64,000 bases of DNA from Pontibacter vulgaris (lineage in GTDB: Bacteria > Bacteroidota > Bacteroidia > Cytophagales > Hymenobacteraceae): contig NZ_JAJVDH010000006.1 in the NCBI RefSeq assembly GCF_022758145.1, positions 1-64,000 on the forward strand, in the 5' to 3' direction. Positions 17,196-27,700 of this stretch are shown here, piece by piece. Below the pieces are notes generated by a model. The model saw only the letters and a list, made by a program, of their open reading frames with translations, had not been told where the DNA came from and searched no databases. The position numbers and the translations under genes are program-made. How positions within the stretch are numbered: position 1 is the first letter of the stretch; every line of letters begins with the position of its first letter.

Positions 17196-17852
17196 ATGCA
17201 CTCAGACGAAGAACTGATAAATTTAACGGCTGAATATGTAAAGAATTTGCTTTCGGGCGAAGGTTCAGGCCATGATTGGTGGCACATACAGCGTGTTTGG
17301 AACAATGCTAAAAGTATAGCTGCACATGAACAGGCTGATATTTTTATAGTTGAACTGGCCGCTTTGCTGCACGATATCGGAGACCATAAATTTCATAATG
17401 GAGATGAAACAGTTGGACCGCGTATGGCACGTGAATGGCTGGAAAAACATGAAGTTAAAAATGAAACTATAGACCTTGTTTGTGCTATAATCAGTGAGTT
17501 ATCTTTTAAAGGTGCGGGCACAACTTCAGCCATGAGTAGTCTGGAAGGTTGTATTGTGCAGGATGCTGACCGACTGGATGCGATAGGCGCCATTGGGATT
17601 GCACGTACCTTCGCCTATGGCGGACACAAAGGCCGCGAAATGTACAACCCTAACATCCCTCCTGTGCTGCACGATTCGTTCGAAGCTTATAAAAACAGCG
17701 CCGGTCCTACATTAAATCATTTCTACGAAAAGCTACTATTGCTACAAGACCGTATGCATACTACTACGGCAAAGCGTATTGCTGCAGAGCGCCATCAATA
17801 TATGGAAGAGTTTGTGAATCGTTTCTTGGCTGAATGGGATGGCAGGCTTTAA
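17196..17852 (+). CDS. HD-domain phosphohydrolase (YedJ-like)
   Basis: A 218-residue cytoplasmic protein of the HD superfamily. Metal-binding and catalytic motifs are GSGHDWWHIQRVWNNA (His, near 26-40), ALLHDIGDHKF (the HD doublet, near 62) and VQDADRLDAIGAIGIART (the distal Asp, near 125). The spacing matches the YedJ/PF01966 subgroup of metal-dependent phosphohydrolases acting on nucleotides or phosphate esters; the natural substrate is not known. It is a single gene, 109 bases ahead of the antiporter gene in the same direction, with no terminator seen between them. Confidence 0.88.
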   Translation: MHSDEELINLTAEYVKNLLSGEGSGHDWWHIQRVWNNAKSIAAHEQADIFIVELAALLHDIGDHKFHNGDETVGPRMAREWLEKHEVKNETIDLVCAIISELSFKGAGTTSAMSSLEGCIVQDADRLDAIGAIGIARTFAYGGHKGREMYNPNIPPVLHDSFEAYKNSAGPTLNHFYEKLLLLQDRMHTTTAKRIAAERHQYMEEFVNRFLAEWDGRL

Positions 17853-17960
17853 TAGGTAGATGATATAGGTTTAAATATTTTCTTATTTATTACTCTCTGA
17901 AAATTGTTAGCATTCTGATAATCGATTATTTATACTTTAGTTTTTCAAAACCAACTTTCT

Positions 17961-19952
17961 ATGGAAATACCATTACTGCCCGATATTGTAATCATACTTG
18001 GTCTGGCAGTGATCGTAATTCTGCTTTTCCAGCGATTCAGGTTGCCAACTATACTTGGGTTTCTGGCTACAGGCGTAATTACCGGGCCTCACGGGCTGGG
18101 CATCATCAAGGAAACGCACAACATTGAAATCCTGGCCGAGATCGGCGTTATCTTGTTGCTGTTTATTATTGGGATGGAGTTTTCTCTCAAGAGCCTTTCC
18201 ATGATAAAGCGGACAGTTTTTATAGGAGGATTAACACAGGTTTTGCTAACCATTTTATTAGTAGCGCTTGTTCTCTGGCTTGCTGACCTCCCGCTTAACC
18301 AATCTGTTTTTATAGGATTTCTGTTCTCGCTAAGCAGCACGGCCATTGTTTTAAAACTGCTGCAGGACCGCGGTGAGATTAACAGTCCGCATGGCAAAAT
18401 CGTTTTAGCCATCCTTATTTTCCAGGATATTGTAGTAGTGCCCATGATGCTGCTTACGCCGCTAATGGCTGGGGGCTCTCAAAATATTGGTTCTGAGCTA
18501 GCCTGGATGGCGTTGAAAGGCGTTTTTGTAATTGTATTTGTACTGATAAGTGCCCGCTATTTAGTACCACAGTTACTATACCTGGTAGCTAAAACCAAGA
18601 GTAAAGAGCTGTTTATACTTTCGGTTGTGGTTATATGCTTTGCCGTGGCCTGGTTGACCTCCAGTATCGGTTTATCGCTGGCGTTGGGGGCTTTTATGGC
18701 AGGGTTGATTATTTCAGAATCAGAGTATAGCCACCAGGCTACCAGCAATATCCTGCCCTTCCGTGAAATTTTTACAAGTTTCTTTTTTGTGTCGATAGGA
18801 ATGCTACTCGACTTTTCTTTTTTAGTGGAGCATTTACTCTATATTTTAGCATTTACAATTCTTGCCTGTATCTTAAAAGGTTTGGTGGCCACATTTGCTG
18901 CCCGTATTCTGCAATACCCCTTGCGTACTTCATTACTGGTTGGATTAGCTGCTTTTCAGGTAGGTGAGTTTGCGTTTATACTTTCTAAAACTGGTATACT
19001 TAATGGTTTACTGAGTCAGGAGGCCTATCAGTATTTTCTGTCGGTATCTTTGCTGACAATGGCCATAACCCCTTTTGTAATACAGTATTACCAGCCCATT
19101 TCTTCAAGTATAAGTTCATGGTTTGTAAAAGGACCTCAGTTAACACAGCCTGAGCCTGCAGATTTACCGGATAACGATCCGCTACACAACCTAAGTGACC
19201 ATATTGTTATTATAGGCTTCGGAATTAATGGCCGCAATGTGGCTAAAGCTGCCCGCCATGCCAATATTCCTTATGTAATTGTAGAATTGAATGCCGTTAC
19301 GGTAAAACATGAGCGCAAAAACGGGGAGCCGATAGTTTATGGTGATGCTGTACATAGCTTCATTCTCACGCATGTTAACCTCCACCGGGCTCGTGTAGTA
19401 GTGGTGGCAATTTCTGATCCCGAAGCTACTAAGCGCATAATATCCAGTATCCGCCAGATTAGCGATAAAGTTCATGTTATAGTTAGAACACGTTTTCTTC
19501 AGGAAATGGAAGAGAATTTTTTACTTGGCGCTGATGAGGTTATTCCGGAAGAATTTGAAACCTCTATTGAGATATTTACCAGGGTACTTTCAAAATACCT
19601 GATGCCGCGCGATGAGATTGAAGCCTTTACAAACAGCATCAGGGCCGACAATTATGATATGCTACGCAGTATGGTGAATATTAAAGAACCTGCCAGAAAA
19701 ATTGAGCTTGATTTGCCGGATATAGAGGTAGCCAGCCTGCGCATTTTTACAACAGATGATACAATTGTAGACCTGCCCCTGTATAAAACAGATATCCGCA
19801 CCCGGTTTAATGTAATGGTGGTGGCCATAAAGCGCGAAGGGCAAACTATTCTTACCATAAATGCCCACACCAGATTACAACGAGGCGATATTGTGTATGT
19901 AGTAGGTAAACCAACAGATGTAAATAGATTCGGGAATTTTATTAGCAGATAA
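17961..19952 (+). CDS. CPA2 family monovalent cation:proton antiporter (KefB/YbaL-like)
   Basis: A 663-residue inner-membrane protein. Residues 1-385 contain about 12 hydrophobic helices, starting LLPDIVIILGLAVIVILLF and including GVILLLFIIGMEFSLKSL and FSLSSTAIVLKLLQDRGE, typical CPA2 signatures. Residues about 410-525 form an RCK/TrkA-N domain (HIVIIGFGINGRNVAKAA) that binds a nucleotide, and about 585-663 form a TrkA-C domain (ASLRIFTTDDTIVDLPLY, then LQRGDIVYVVGKPTDV). Such proteins exchange K+ or Na+ for protons and respond to ligands on the RCK domain; the ion is not determinable here. Several AAGTATA motifs lie inside the gene. Confidence 0.92.
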   Translation: MEIPLLPDIVIILGLAVIVILLFQRFRLPTILGFLATGVITGPHGLGIIKETHNIEILAEIGVILLLFIIGMEFSLKSLSMIKRTVFIGGLTQVLLTILLVALVLWLADLPLNQSVFIGFLFSLSSTAIVLKLLQDRGEINSPHGKIVLAILIFQDIVVVPMMLLTPLMAGGSQNIGSELAWMALKGVFVIVFVLISARYLVPQLLYLVAKTKSKELFILSVVVICFAVAWLTSSIGLSLALGAFMAGLIISESEYSHQATSNILPFREIFTSFFFVSIGMLLDFSFLVEHLLYILAFTILACILKGLVATFAARILQYPLRTSLLVGLAAFQVGEFAFILSKTGILNGLLSQEAYQYFLSVSLLTMAITPFVIQYYQPISSSISSWFVKGPQLTQPEPADLPDNDPLHNLSDHIVIIGFGINGRNVAKAARHANIPYVIVELNAVTVKHERKNGEPIVYGDAVHSFILTHVNLHRARVVVVAISDPEATKRIISSIRQISDKVHVIVRTRFLQEMEENFLLGADEVIPEEFETSIEIFTRVLSKYLMPRDEIEAFTNSIRADNYDMLRSMVNIKEPARKIELDLPDIEVASLRIFTTDDTIVDLPLYKTDIRTRFNVMVVAIKREGQTILTINAHTRLQRGDIVYVVGKPTDVNRFGNFISR

Positions 19953-20009
19953 CTCTTCAGGCAAAGTATAAATACCTTTCTAACTGAAATTTATACTTTG
20001 CCTGAAGAG
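19953..20009. terminator. Bidirectional terminator built from an AAGTATA inverted pair
   Basis: A perfect 21-bp stem (19953-19973 with 19989-20009) around a 15-base loop sits between the convergent antiporter and DUF4136 genes, starting one base after the antiporter stop. Each arm carries one copy of AAGTATA/TATACTT. It can act on both strands. Confidence 0.85.
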
Positions 20010-20020
20010 CTTTATCCATG

Positions 20021-20617
20021 TTATTTTGTAGCCGCCGGAAATTTATTTAGTATGGTTTCTACTTCTTTATGTACGGTGCCGGCACTGGCTTTAAAGTTTT
20101 CAATTGCCCCTTCTGTCCAGCCTCTCCAAAGTAATTGCTTCGATTTTGTATCTACTACATCAAGTATAAGTGTGCCTTGTTTAAACAGATCTACGGCGCG
20201 GTAACCTGGTAAACCGGCATCGCCATACTTATAACGGTAACCTGCCATGTAGCCATAACTGTAGCCAAAACCAGGGGCAAAATTTTCAGGCTTATCTTTT
20301 TCTACTGGCACCGATACACTAACATCATAAGCCAGCAACATGTCTGCTTTGCCCGTAGCTTTCTGATAGCCCTTTTTGAGCAACTCCTGTTCTATTGCCA
20401 GCCTGATATTCTTATCCAAAGCTGCATTGTATCCTTTATCAAATACCGGTTCTGCAGCGGGTTTATCCTGGTACCAGGCAAAGGTTTTATACTTTGTGAG
20501 GTTTGTTTTAGGTGCCAGAATTGTATTGGTATGGCTTATGCCGGAAGTGGCTACGCAAGCACTAAACAAAGTAAGTATAAGCAAGAAGTAGCAGGCATTG
20601 AAATATCGTGGTGTCAT
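20021..20617 (-). CDS. DUF4136 lipoprotein
   Basis: A 198-residue envelope protein with a lipoprotein signal (LILTLFSACVATSGI). The DUF4136 pattern is clear: LTKYKTFAWYQDKPA after the signal, ADMLLAYDVSVSVPVEKD in the middle, and GTLILDVVDTKSKQLLWRGW near the C-terminus. A Gly/Tyr-rich insert (FGYSYGYMAGYRYKYGD) is common in this family. The family has no established function; members are found at the periplasmic face of Gram-negative envelopes. Single gene, convergent with the antiporter gene. Confidence 0.88.
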   Translation of the reverse strand: MTPRYFNACYFLLILTLFSACVATSGISHTNTILAPKTNLTKYKTFAWYQDKPAAEPVFDKGYNAALDKNIRLAIEQELLKKGYQKATGKADMLLAYDVSVSVPVEKDKPENFAPGFGYSYGYMAGYRYKYGDAGLPGYRAVDLFKQGTLILDVVDTKSKQLLWRGWTEGAIENFKASAGTVHKEVETILNKFPAATK

Positions 20618-20818
20618 AGTTTTGTTTGTATAAGTGCATTTGTACGGTTTTACCGCAAGTGTGTGACAAAAATCGTGATAGTATCGAAAAATGCAATACT
20701 TCTTTAAAAGAACTGAGAATTATCATTTGCAGCATGATCAACACCCTGTAGCTTGCACCCGCTTTTAAGTATAACATCAACCCTAAAATAAAAGTATAGC
20801 CTACATAAATCAGGAAAT

Positions 20819-22108
20819 ATGAATGATATAGCTCCAAAATATAAAACAGCCGAAGAAGCTTTAGCCATTGTGCAGTCCGGAGATCGGGTTTTCTTACATG
20901 GCAGTGCTGCCACCCCGCAATATCTTATTCATAAGCTGGCAGAACGTGCCCATGAACTTCGGGATGTAGAATTGGTAAGTATCAGTACGTTTGGTGAAAT
21001 GCCTTGCGCCGATATCAAGTATAAAGACTCCTTTTTTATTAATTCCCTTTTTGTTTCGGCAAATGTCAGGGAGGCTGTAAATAGTGGCCGAGGCGATTAT
21101 GTGCCTATTTTCCTGAGCGAGATTCCGCAGTTATTTCGGTTGGGGATCATGCCGCTGGATGTTGCTATTGTTCATGTCTCTCCTCCTGACAGGCATGGGT
21201 TTTGTTCGTTGGGTGTTTCAGTTGATATAGCCCGCGAAGCAGTAAAAAGAGCCAAGTATGTAATTGCGCAGGTAAATCCGCAAATGCCCCGCACCCATGG
21301 CGATGCCCTGATTCATAGCCGCCGTTTTCATGCTATGGTAGAAGTAAACGAAGCAATTCCGGAGGTTGATTATTCCACCAAGATAAGCAGCGTGGAAGAA
21401 ACCATTGGCCGCCATGTTGCAGGCCTAGTAGAAGATAAAGCCACTTTGCAAATGGGCATTGGCGGTATACCTGATGCAGTATTGAAAAGCCTCACTAACC
21501 ATAAAAGTCTGGGTATCCATACCGAAATGTTTTCTAACGGTATTATTCCGCTAATAGAAAAAGGGGTTATCACAAATGAGTACAAGAAAATACTGCCGGG
21601 TCGCATTGCCACCGCATTTATAGCCGGTAACCGTGCCCTGTATGATTTTGTAGATGATAACCCGCTGATAAGCATGCACAGTACCGACTTCGTAAATGAT
21701 GTCTCTGTAATTAAAGAGAACCCAAAAGTAACTGCCATTAACAGCGCCATTGAAATAGATATTACCGGGCAGGTTGTATCAGATTCTATCGGCACATATC
21801 AATTCTCAGGCATTGGCGGCCAGATGGACTTTATACGGGGAGCTGCATTATCTAAAGGCGGCAAACCAATAATTGCGTTGCCATCTGTTACGGCTAAAGG
21901 TGTATCGCGTATTACCCCTTTTATTAACCAGGGAGCAGGTGTTGTAACTACACGTGCGCATGTGCATTACATAGTTACGGAATATGGCGTTGCCTACCTC
22001 TACGGCAAAAATTTACGCCAACGCGCCAAAGAACTGATACGCATTGCCCACCCCGATCATCGCGAACGCCTTGAAGAAGAAGCATTCAAACGTTTTAAGC
22101 AGATGTAG
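20819..22108 (+). CDS. Acetyl-CoA hydrolase/transferase family protein (4-hydroxybutyrate CoA-transferase-like)
   Basis: A 429-residue class I CoA transferase. The N-terminal domain starts KTAEEALAIVQSGDRVFLHG and the C-terminal domain has LGIHTEMFSNGIIPLIEKG. There Glu236 matches the glutamate that forms the CoA thioester in 4-hydroxybutyrate CoA-transferase. SGIGGQMDFIRGAALSKGG and IVTEYGVAYLYGKNLRQRA are further family motifs. Length fits the butyrate/4-hydroxybutyrate transferase subgroup better than the longer Cat1 type. It probably swaps CoA between acetyl-CoA and another short acid in the cytoplasm; the substrate is uncertain. The upstream 200 bases are shared with the divergent DUF4136 gene. 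Confidence 0.88.
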   Translation: MNDIAPKYKTAEEALAIVQSGDRVFLHGSAATPQYLIHKLAERAHELRDVELVSISTFGEMPCADIKYKDSFFINSLFVSANVREAVNSGRGDYVPIFLSEIPQLFRLGIMPLDVAIVHVSPPDRHGFCSLGVSVDIAREAVKRAKYVIAQVNPQMPRTHGDALIHSRRFHAMVEVNEAIPEVDYSTKISSVEETIGRHVAGLVEDKATLQMGIGGIPDAVLKSLTNHKSLGIHTEMFSNGIIPLIEKGVITNEYKKILPGRIATAFIAGNRALYDFVDDNPLISMHSTDFVNDVSVIKENPKVTAINSAIEIDITGQVVSDSIGTYQFSGIGGQMDFIRGAALSKGGKPIIALPSVTAKGVSRITPFINQGAGVVTTRAHVHYIVTEYGVAYLYGKNLRQRAKELIRIAHPDHRERLEEEAFKRFKQM

Positions 22109-22176
22109 CATAAATAAGGCTACAACATTTGTATCATTTCTGCGTGTATGCAATCATATACAAAAGAACTATACTT

Positions 22177-23019
22177 ATGAACATAGCATCCGTTGCATCG
22201 AATATTCCTTCTCCCCGACCTGAATGGATCGAGCGATTTGCCCGTTTTGGTTTAATAGCTAAAGGCGTAGTTTATTGCCTGGTAGGTATACTTGCCTTTA
22301 TGGCAGCTTTTGAACTAGGGGGAAACCGCCAGAATGCAGGTAAAACCGGTGTATTCCAGTTTATACTTGAACAGCCTTTTGGTACCATACTGCTGGCATT
22401 GGTAGCAGCCGGTATGCTTTGTTATGCACTGTGGCGCTTTATACAAGCAATAAAAGATACTGAAGATAAAGGCACAGATACAAAGGGCATAGGTAAACGT
22501 ATAGGATATGCTTTCAGTGGTTTTGTGTACGGAACACTTGCTTTTTATGCTTTTAAATTACTGATGGGTAACAGCAGCGGTAGTAACGGAGACTCACGTC
22601 AGAAGATGGCAAGTACCCTGCTTAGTCAACCTTTCGGGCAATGGCTGCTTGGCGCTGTAGCGCTTGGCACAATTGCAGTAGGTATACATCAGATTTACAG
22701 GGCTTTGTCTGGCAAGTATAAAAAGAATGTACAGGGTATGCACCTGAAGCCTGAAATAGAAAAAACATTAATAAAGGCTGGAAAAGTAGGTTATATTGCC
22801 CGTGGAGTTGTGTGGATGATTATTGGTTACCTGTTTTTGAAAGCAGCTACAGAAGCAAATTCATCAGAAGCCGGTGGTAGCAAGAGGGCATTTCAATTTC
22901 TTGAGGAAGCCTCATATGGTTCATACTTACTGGGTGCTGTAGCGCTTGGGTTAATATGCTATGGTATTTTTATGTTTGTAAGAGCAAAGTATCAGAATAT
23001 TGGTACGCCGGCAAACTAG
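22177..23019 (+). CDS. DUF1206 membrane protein
   Basis: A 280-residue inner-membrane protein made of three repeats of two helices, as in DUF1206. Each unit starts with a Gly-rich ARFGLIAKGVVYCLVGILAF-like helix, seen again as GKRIGYAFSGFVYGTLAFYA and AGKVGYIARGVVWMIIGYLF, and ends with a GxxLLxxVAxGxxxYG-like helix. The function of the family is unknown. I chose the ATG at 22177 (MNIASVASN); the frame also opens at 22129, but the extra 16 residues are not like the family. It follows the CoA transferase gene by 68 bases and may be co-transcribed. Confidence 0.85.
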   Translation: MNIASVASNIPSPRPEWIERFARFGLIAKGVVYCLVGILAFMAAFELGGNRQNAGKTGVFQFILEQPFGTILLALVAAGMLCYALWRFIQAIKDTEDKGTDTKGIGKRIGYAFSGFVYGTLAFYAFKLLMGNSSGSNGDSRQKMASTLLSQPFGQWLLGAVALGTIAVGIHQIYRALSGKYKKNVQGMHLKPEIEKTLIKAGKVGYIARGVVWMIIGYLFLKAATEANSSEAGGSKRAFQFLEEASYGSYLLGAVALGLICYGIFMFVRAKYQNIGTPAN

Positions 23020-23107
23020 GAGATGCTTCTAAGTATAGAACGGCAAAGAAATTAAAACATGGCTCTGCTTAATTTAATTCTTTTTTTAATGCCTGCGCTT
23101 TATCCTG

Positions 23108-23115
23108 TATCTTTG
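23108..23115 (+). promoter_or_regulatory. Candidate -7 promoter element for the response-regulator gene
   Basis: TATCTTTG matches the Bacteroidota -7 consensus TAnnTTTG exactly and lies 32 bases before the response-regulator start codon. A run of seven T at 23081-23087 is at roughly the -33 position, but a clear TTTG is missing. Confidence 0.45.
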
Positions 23116-23147
23116 AAAGTCTGCAATGACTTTGTATTTCAAATTTC

Positions 23148-24506
23148 ATGAAAAACGCGCCCTTTAAAATCTTTATTCTGGACGATGATGTGTGGTATAG
23201 TGAGCTACTCGAATACCATTTATCTCTGAATCCGGATTACGAACTAAAAAAATTCCATTCCGCCAAAGATTGCCTTGCCAGCATGTACGAGCGGCCCAAT
23301 GTTGTTACACTTGATTATTCCCTGCCTGATAAGAACGGCGACGAAGTACTAAAGAAGATAAAAGAACAAAACCCCGATACACAAGTAGTTGTAATCTCAG
23401 GGCAGGAAGATGTGGCTACTGCCGTAAACCTGCTTAAAAAAGGGGCATATGATTACATTGTAAAGGATGAGGAAACCCCGGAACGCCTTTGGAATACCAT
23501 TACCAAGATCAGGGAGAACGTATCGTTGCGCGAGGAGATTAATCAGCTTAAAGAAGAAATTGGTCAAAAGTATGATTTCAGCAATGTAATAATTGGTAAA
23601 AGCGAGCCTATCAAACGTGTTTTCGCTATGATGGAAAAGGCTTCTAAAACAAATATTACAGTTTCTATAAACGGAGAAACAGGCACAGGTAAAGAGCTTG
23701 TTGCAAAGGCTATCCATTACAATGGCCCTAAAAAGAAAACACCATACGTAGCTGTTAACGTTGCCGCAATACCAAAAGAGCTAATTGAGAGTGAATTATT
23801 CGGCCACGAAAAGGGCGCTTTTACAGGAGCTCTCGCCCGCAGATTAGGTAAATTTGAAGAAGCAAATAAAGGCACTATATTCCTGGACGAGATCGGTGAG
23901 CTAGATATCAGTCTACAATCTAAATTGCTGCGCGTTTTACAGGAAAAAGAGATAACCCGGGTAGGCGGTAATACCGTTATACCTGTTGATGTGCGTATTA
24001 TTGTAGCTACACATAAGAACCTGGCAGAAGAAGTTAAAAAAGGTACTTTCCGTGAAGACCTTTATTACCGCTTGCTGGGTCTGCCAATTAACCTTCCGCC
24101 GCTGCGTGAGCGAGGTGGCGATATACTCGTACTTGCAAAACATTTTATTGATGCTTTTGCAAAAGAGAATGGCATGGGGCGTAAAACATTGTCGGCTGAG
24201 GCTCAGCAAAAGTTGCTCTCCTACCCTTTCCCAGGAAACGTAAGGGAGCTTAAAGCCCTCGTAGAGCTCGCTGCTGTTTTGTGTGATGAAGCTGTTATTC
24301 AGGAAGAGGATATAAACTTTTCAGCAAACCATATTGTCAGGGATTTTCTGGATCAGGAGCGTACTTTAAAAGAATATACAACCGATATTATTCAACGCTT
24401 TCTCAATAAATATGATAATAACGTACTGTTAGTGGCAGACAAACTAAACATTGGCAAATCTACGATATACAGGATGATTCAAAATAAAGAGTTATCCGTG
24501 GAGTAA
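23148..24506 (+). CDS. Sigma-54-dependent response regulator (NtrC family)
   Basis: A 452-residue transcription activator. The receiver domain (residues 1-120) carries the phospho-acceptor Asp56 in TLDYSLPDKNG. The AAA+ domain (about 145-375) has Walker A GETGTGKELVAKA, the sigma-54 contact loop GAFTGA in HEKGAFTGALARR, and Walker B GTIFLDEIGEL. The C-terminus ends in a Fis-type helix-turn-helix (NVLLVADKLNIGKSTIYRM). It should bind an enhancer and, once phosphorylated, drive sigma-54 promoters. The PAS-rich hybrid kinase gene starts 252 bases downstream, so the two may form a pathway, although a terminator lies between them. Confidence 0.95.
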   Translation: MKNAPFKIFILDDDVWYSELLEYHLSLNPDYELKKFHSAKDCLASMYERPNVVTLDYSLPDKNGDEVLKKIKEQNPDTQVVVISGQEDVATAVNLLKKGAYDYIVKDEETPERLWNTITKIRENVSLREEINQLKEEIGQKYDFSNVIIGKSEPIKRVFAMMEKASKTNITVSINGETGTGKELVAKAIHYNGPKKKTPYVAVNVAAIPKELIESELFGHEKGAFTGALARRLGKFEEANKGTIFLDEIGELDISLQSKLLRVLQEKEITRVGGNTVIPVDVRIIVATHKNLAEEVKKGTFREDLYYRLLGLPINLPPLRERGGDILVLAKHFIDAFAKENGMGRKTLSAEAQQKLLSYPFPGNVRELKALVELAAVLCDEAVIQEEDINFSANHIVRDFLDQERTLKEYTTDIIQRFLNKYDNNVLLVADKLNIGKSTIYRMIQNKELSVE

Positions 24507-24530
24507 TAGGTATAAGTATTCATACTTAGA

Positions 24531-24566
24531 GCGCCTGTGTACTTATTACACAGGCGCTTTATTTTT
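24531..24566 (+). terminator. Intrinsic terminator after the response regulator
   Basis: A 10-bp G/C-rich stem (24531-24540 with 24548-24557) with a 7-base loop is followed by a T-rich run. It begins 25 bases after the response-regulator stop. Confidence 0.85.
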
Positions 24567-24758
24567 ATAGCTCTATATACTTATCTTAAAGCTGGGCTTT
24601 CGTTTATAATTTCAAGAGACGCGGCAAGTATAAGTATAGATGATTTTATACTTTATGCCCATTTTTTATTCATTCGGGAATAACTGAATTTTATCGGGGC
24701 AACTATTGAATCTTTCATCATAAAATTGCCTTAACTTGTTGATTATTATTTTACCCGG

Positions 24759-27700
24759 ATGAAAACCCCATATGATGTAGTCCTGTTGCAGCAGGAATTG
24801 GAACGAGAGCGTAGTGCAAGAATTGCAGCTGAACAACAGGCCCGGCTATTTGCTGAAGAGCTTAAAGCTATAAAAGCAACTCAGACAGCTACCTTGTACC
24901 AGAAATCTCAGAATGATAATGCATGTAGTTTGATTCCATCCTTGATGGCAAATTTGCCATATGCAGTATTAGGTACAGATGATTCAGGTATAATTGTATT
25001 TATAAACAGCCATTTCTGTTCACTTTTCGAAATCTCATCAGATCCGGAGGACTTAATCGGAACGCCTGTCAGGTTACTGGAGCAATCGCCACTGCTGCAA
25101 ACAGTTGATGCCCACTATATAAAAAATACAGCTGAAGGTATAAGCTATTTTCAAGAGTTTAACCTGCTTAATGGCAAAGTTATTGAGCGCGAGTATTTAC
25201 CATTGGCTCAGCACCTGGCAATTTGCGGCGCAGCCTGGATTTACAGAGATACTACAGCTCATCGTACAGTACAAAATAAGCTGGAACTCCATTCAGATCT
25301 GCAGGAAGAGTATCCGCACCCTGTTTTCAGAATTAGTTTTAACAGTGAGCTTCTCTTCGTAAATGCAGCTGGCCAGGAACTGCTGCGCCATTATTCCAAA
25401 AAGCGGGCAGCCGGTTTCGTAAAGCTGATATTAAATAAAGTACTCGATTCGGGTGCATATACGAAGTCTGAAAGTATAGAAACACGTGTTGATGGTAGAT
25501 ATTACCTCCTGTTTGCAGTTCCTTTCCAGGAGAAAGGCTATGTGAATTTATACCTGACAGATATTACTGAAAGAAGGTTAACAGAACTTGCCCTGCAAGA
25601 GAGCCAGAACTTTGTTCATAATATTACCCGCACCATACCCAACATTATTTATATCTATGATCTTGAAAAGGATCTTACCATATATGTAAATCCACACATA
25701 CGCAATGTGCTTGGCTATGATGAACAAGATATTCAGGCTATGAACGGGCATGTGCTGATGACTCTCGTTTTGCAGGAAGATCTCGGGAAATTAGAAAAAC
25801 ACATAGAAACGATGATGCTTTCCGGTAACGGGCAGGTAGAAGAAATAGAATACCGGGTTCGTAGTAAGAATGGCGATGTCAAGTATTTGCATTGTCGTGA
25901 AAGCGTTTTTAAAAGAAAAGAAGATGGAAGCGTATGCCAGGTAATTGGCTCTGCCGAAGATGTTACCGCCCTACGTGAAAACAGTAAAGAGCTTGTTCGG
26001 CAGAAAGAATTTTACGAATCAATACTAAACCATATACCTTCTGATATAGCAGTATATAACAGCGATCTGCGTTACCTTTTCGTAAATCCTGCTGCTGTCA
26101 GCAATCCTGAGATTAGAGAATGGATCATTGGTAAAACGAATGAGGAATATTGTGCCTTTCGAAATGTGCCCCTGCATCGGATTAAAACCAGAGGTCATAA
26201 TCTGAGGAAATTGCTGGAAGAAAAAAAGATGGTTGAATTTGAAGAGAAACTTGTAGATGCTTCAGGTAAATCATCATACTTTTTACGCCGGCTTAATCCT
26301 GTTTTGAACGAGAATGGCGATGTAAGCCTTATGATTGGCCATGGCCTTAACATTACGGAACTTAGGGAGGCTCAGGAAGAGATCTTACTTAGCGAAGCGA
26401 AAAACCGGGCAATTCTGGCCGCCATACCTGACTTGTTATTTATAATAGACAAGGATGGTACCTATCTTCACATGAAAAGTGCTGAAAAGGATAACCTGGC
26501 TGTTGATATAGACCAGATTATTGGCAATTCAATGCGCAATATTTTGCCAGCCCACCTACATGCTGAGGCACTTGGGCTGGTGCAGCAGGTTTTGCGAACC
26601 GGTAATTCAGAACGTCTTGAATATGAATTGGAGGTGCCAGAAGGCATTCGTCATTTTGAAGGGCGTATAATTAAGTATAGCGAAACTGAAGTATTAACCA
26701 TTATCCGGGATACTACGGAAGAACGCACAGTAACGCTAGAAGTTAAGGAAAAGAATGAGCTTATTCGGCTTGTACTGGACTCTAGCCCAAGCATTATTTA
26801 TGTAAGAGATGGCTCGGGCAAATTTGTATTGGTAAATCAGGAGCTTGCTGACCTGCTGGGCAAAACACAGAGCGATCTCATCGGAAAAAACTTGTATGAA
26901 TTGGGTTTCTTGGAGTCTGATATTTCAAATTATTATAGTACCGACCGTCAGGTAATTCAGGAAAACCGCGAAATTAAGTTACAGGAGTGTTTCACAAATC
27001 CGAAAGGTGAAGAAGTATGGTTCAGTTCCATTAAAAGGCCCCTGGAAACAGCTGACGGTGAAATACATGTGCTTGCTATTTCTACTAATATTACCGAGCA
27101 AAGGCTGGCAAATAAGCGCTTAGAGCAAAGCGAAGAGCTTCACAGGTTGTTATCTGAGAACTCTAAAGACATTATTTGTTTGCATGACCACACAGGGAAG
27201 TATATTTATATTTCTAAAGGTATGGAGGAAATGCTGGGTTACGCTCCTGCTGAATTAATCGGAACAGATCCATACGAGCTGATACACCCCGATGACAGGA
27301 TGCATGTGATGGAGGACGGCCATTTAGTAGCAACTATAAACCAACAGGGTGCGCTTATACAGCACCGCATGCGTCATAAAAACGGCCACTATATCTGGCT
27401 GGAAACAAATGTCAGGCCGCTTTTAAATCAGAATGCAGCTGAAGTCAGGATTCAAACATCTACAAGAGAAATTACACAACGCCGGAATGCAGAAGAAGCT
27501 CTTAAAAGGAGTGAAAAAAAATACCGTGATCTAATTAATTATAGTCAGGCTTATATCTGCACCCACGATATGCAAGGGCATGTTTTATCTGTTAACCCAT
27601 ACCTGTTGAACATGTTAGGTTATACAGAGGAAGAAATGCTGGGAAATGTAATTAGTCAGTATTTTCCGTTGCAACATCAGAAGAATTTTAAGTATTACCT

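Noticed and set aside
17931..17937. TATACTT before genes taken as a -7/-10 promoter box
   Set aside because: The heptamer occurs as often inside genes and at 3' ends, does not fit TAnnTTTG spacing, and appears on both strands without a start site.
21370..21795. Minus-strand open frame of 141 codons inside the CoA-transferase gene
   Set aside because: Fully antisense to a strongly conserved enzyme. The translation is low in charged residues and shows no family motif.
22129..22176. N-terminal extension of the DUF1206 protein
   Set aside because: The 16 extra residues are Cys/Tyr-rich, lie upstream of the family-like start MNIASVASN and show no conservation pattern.
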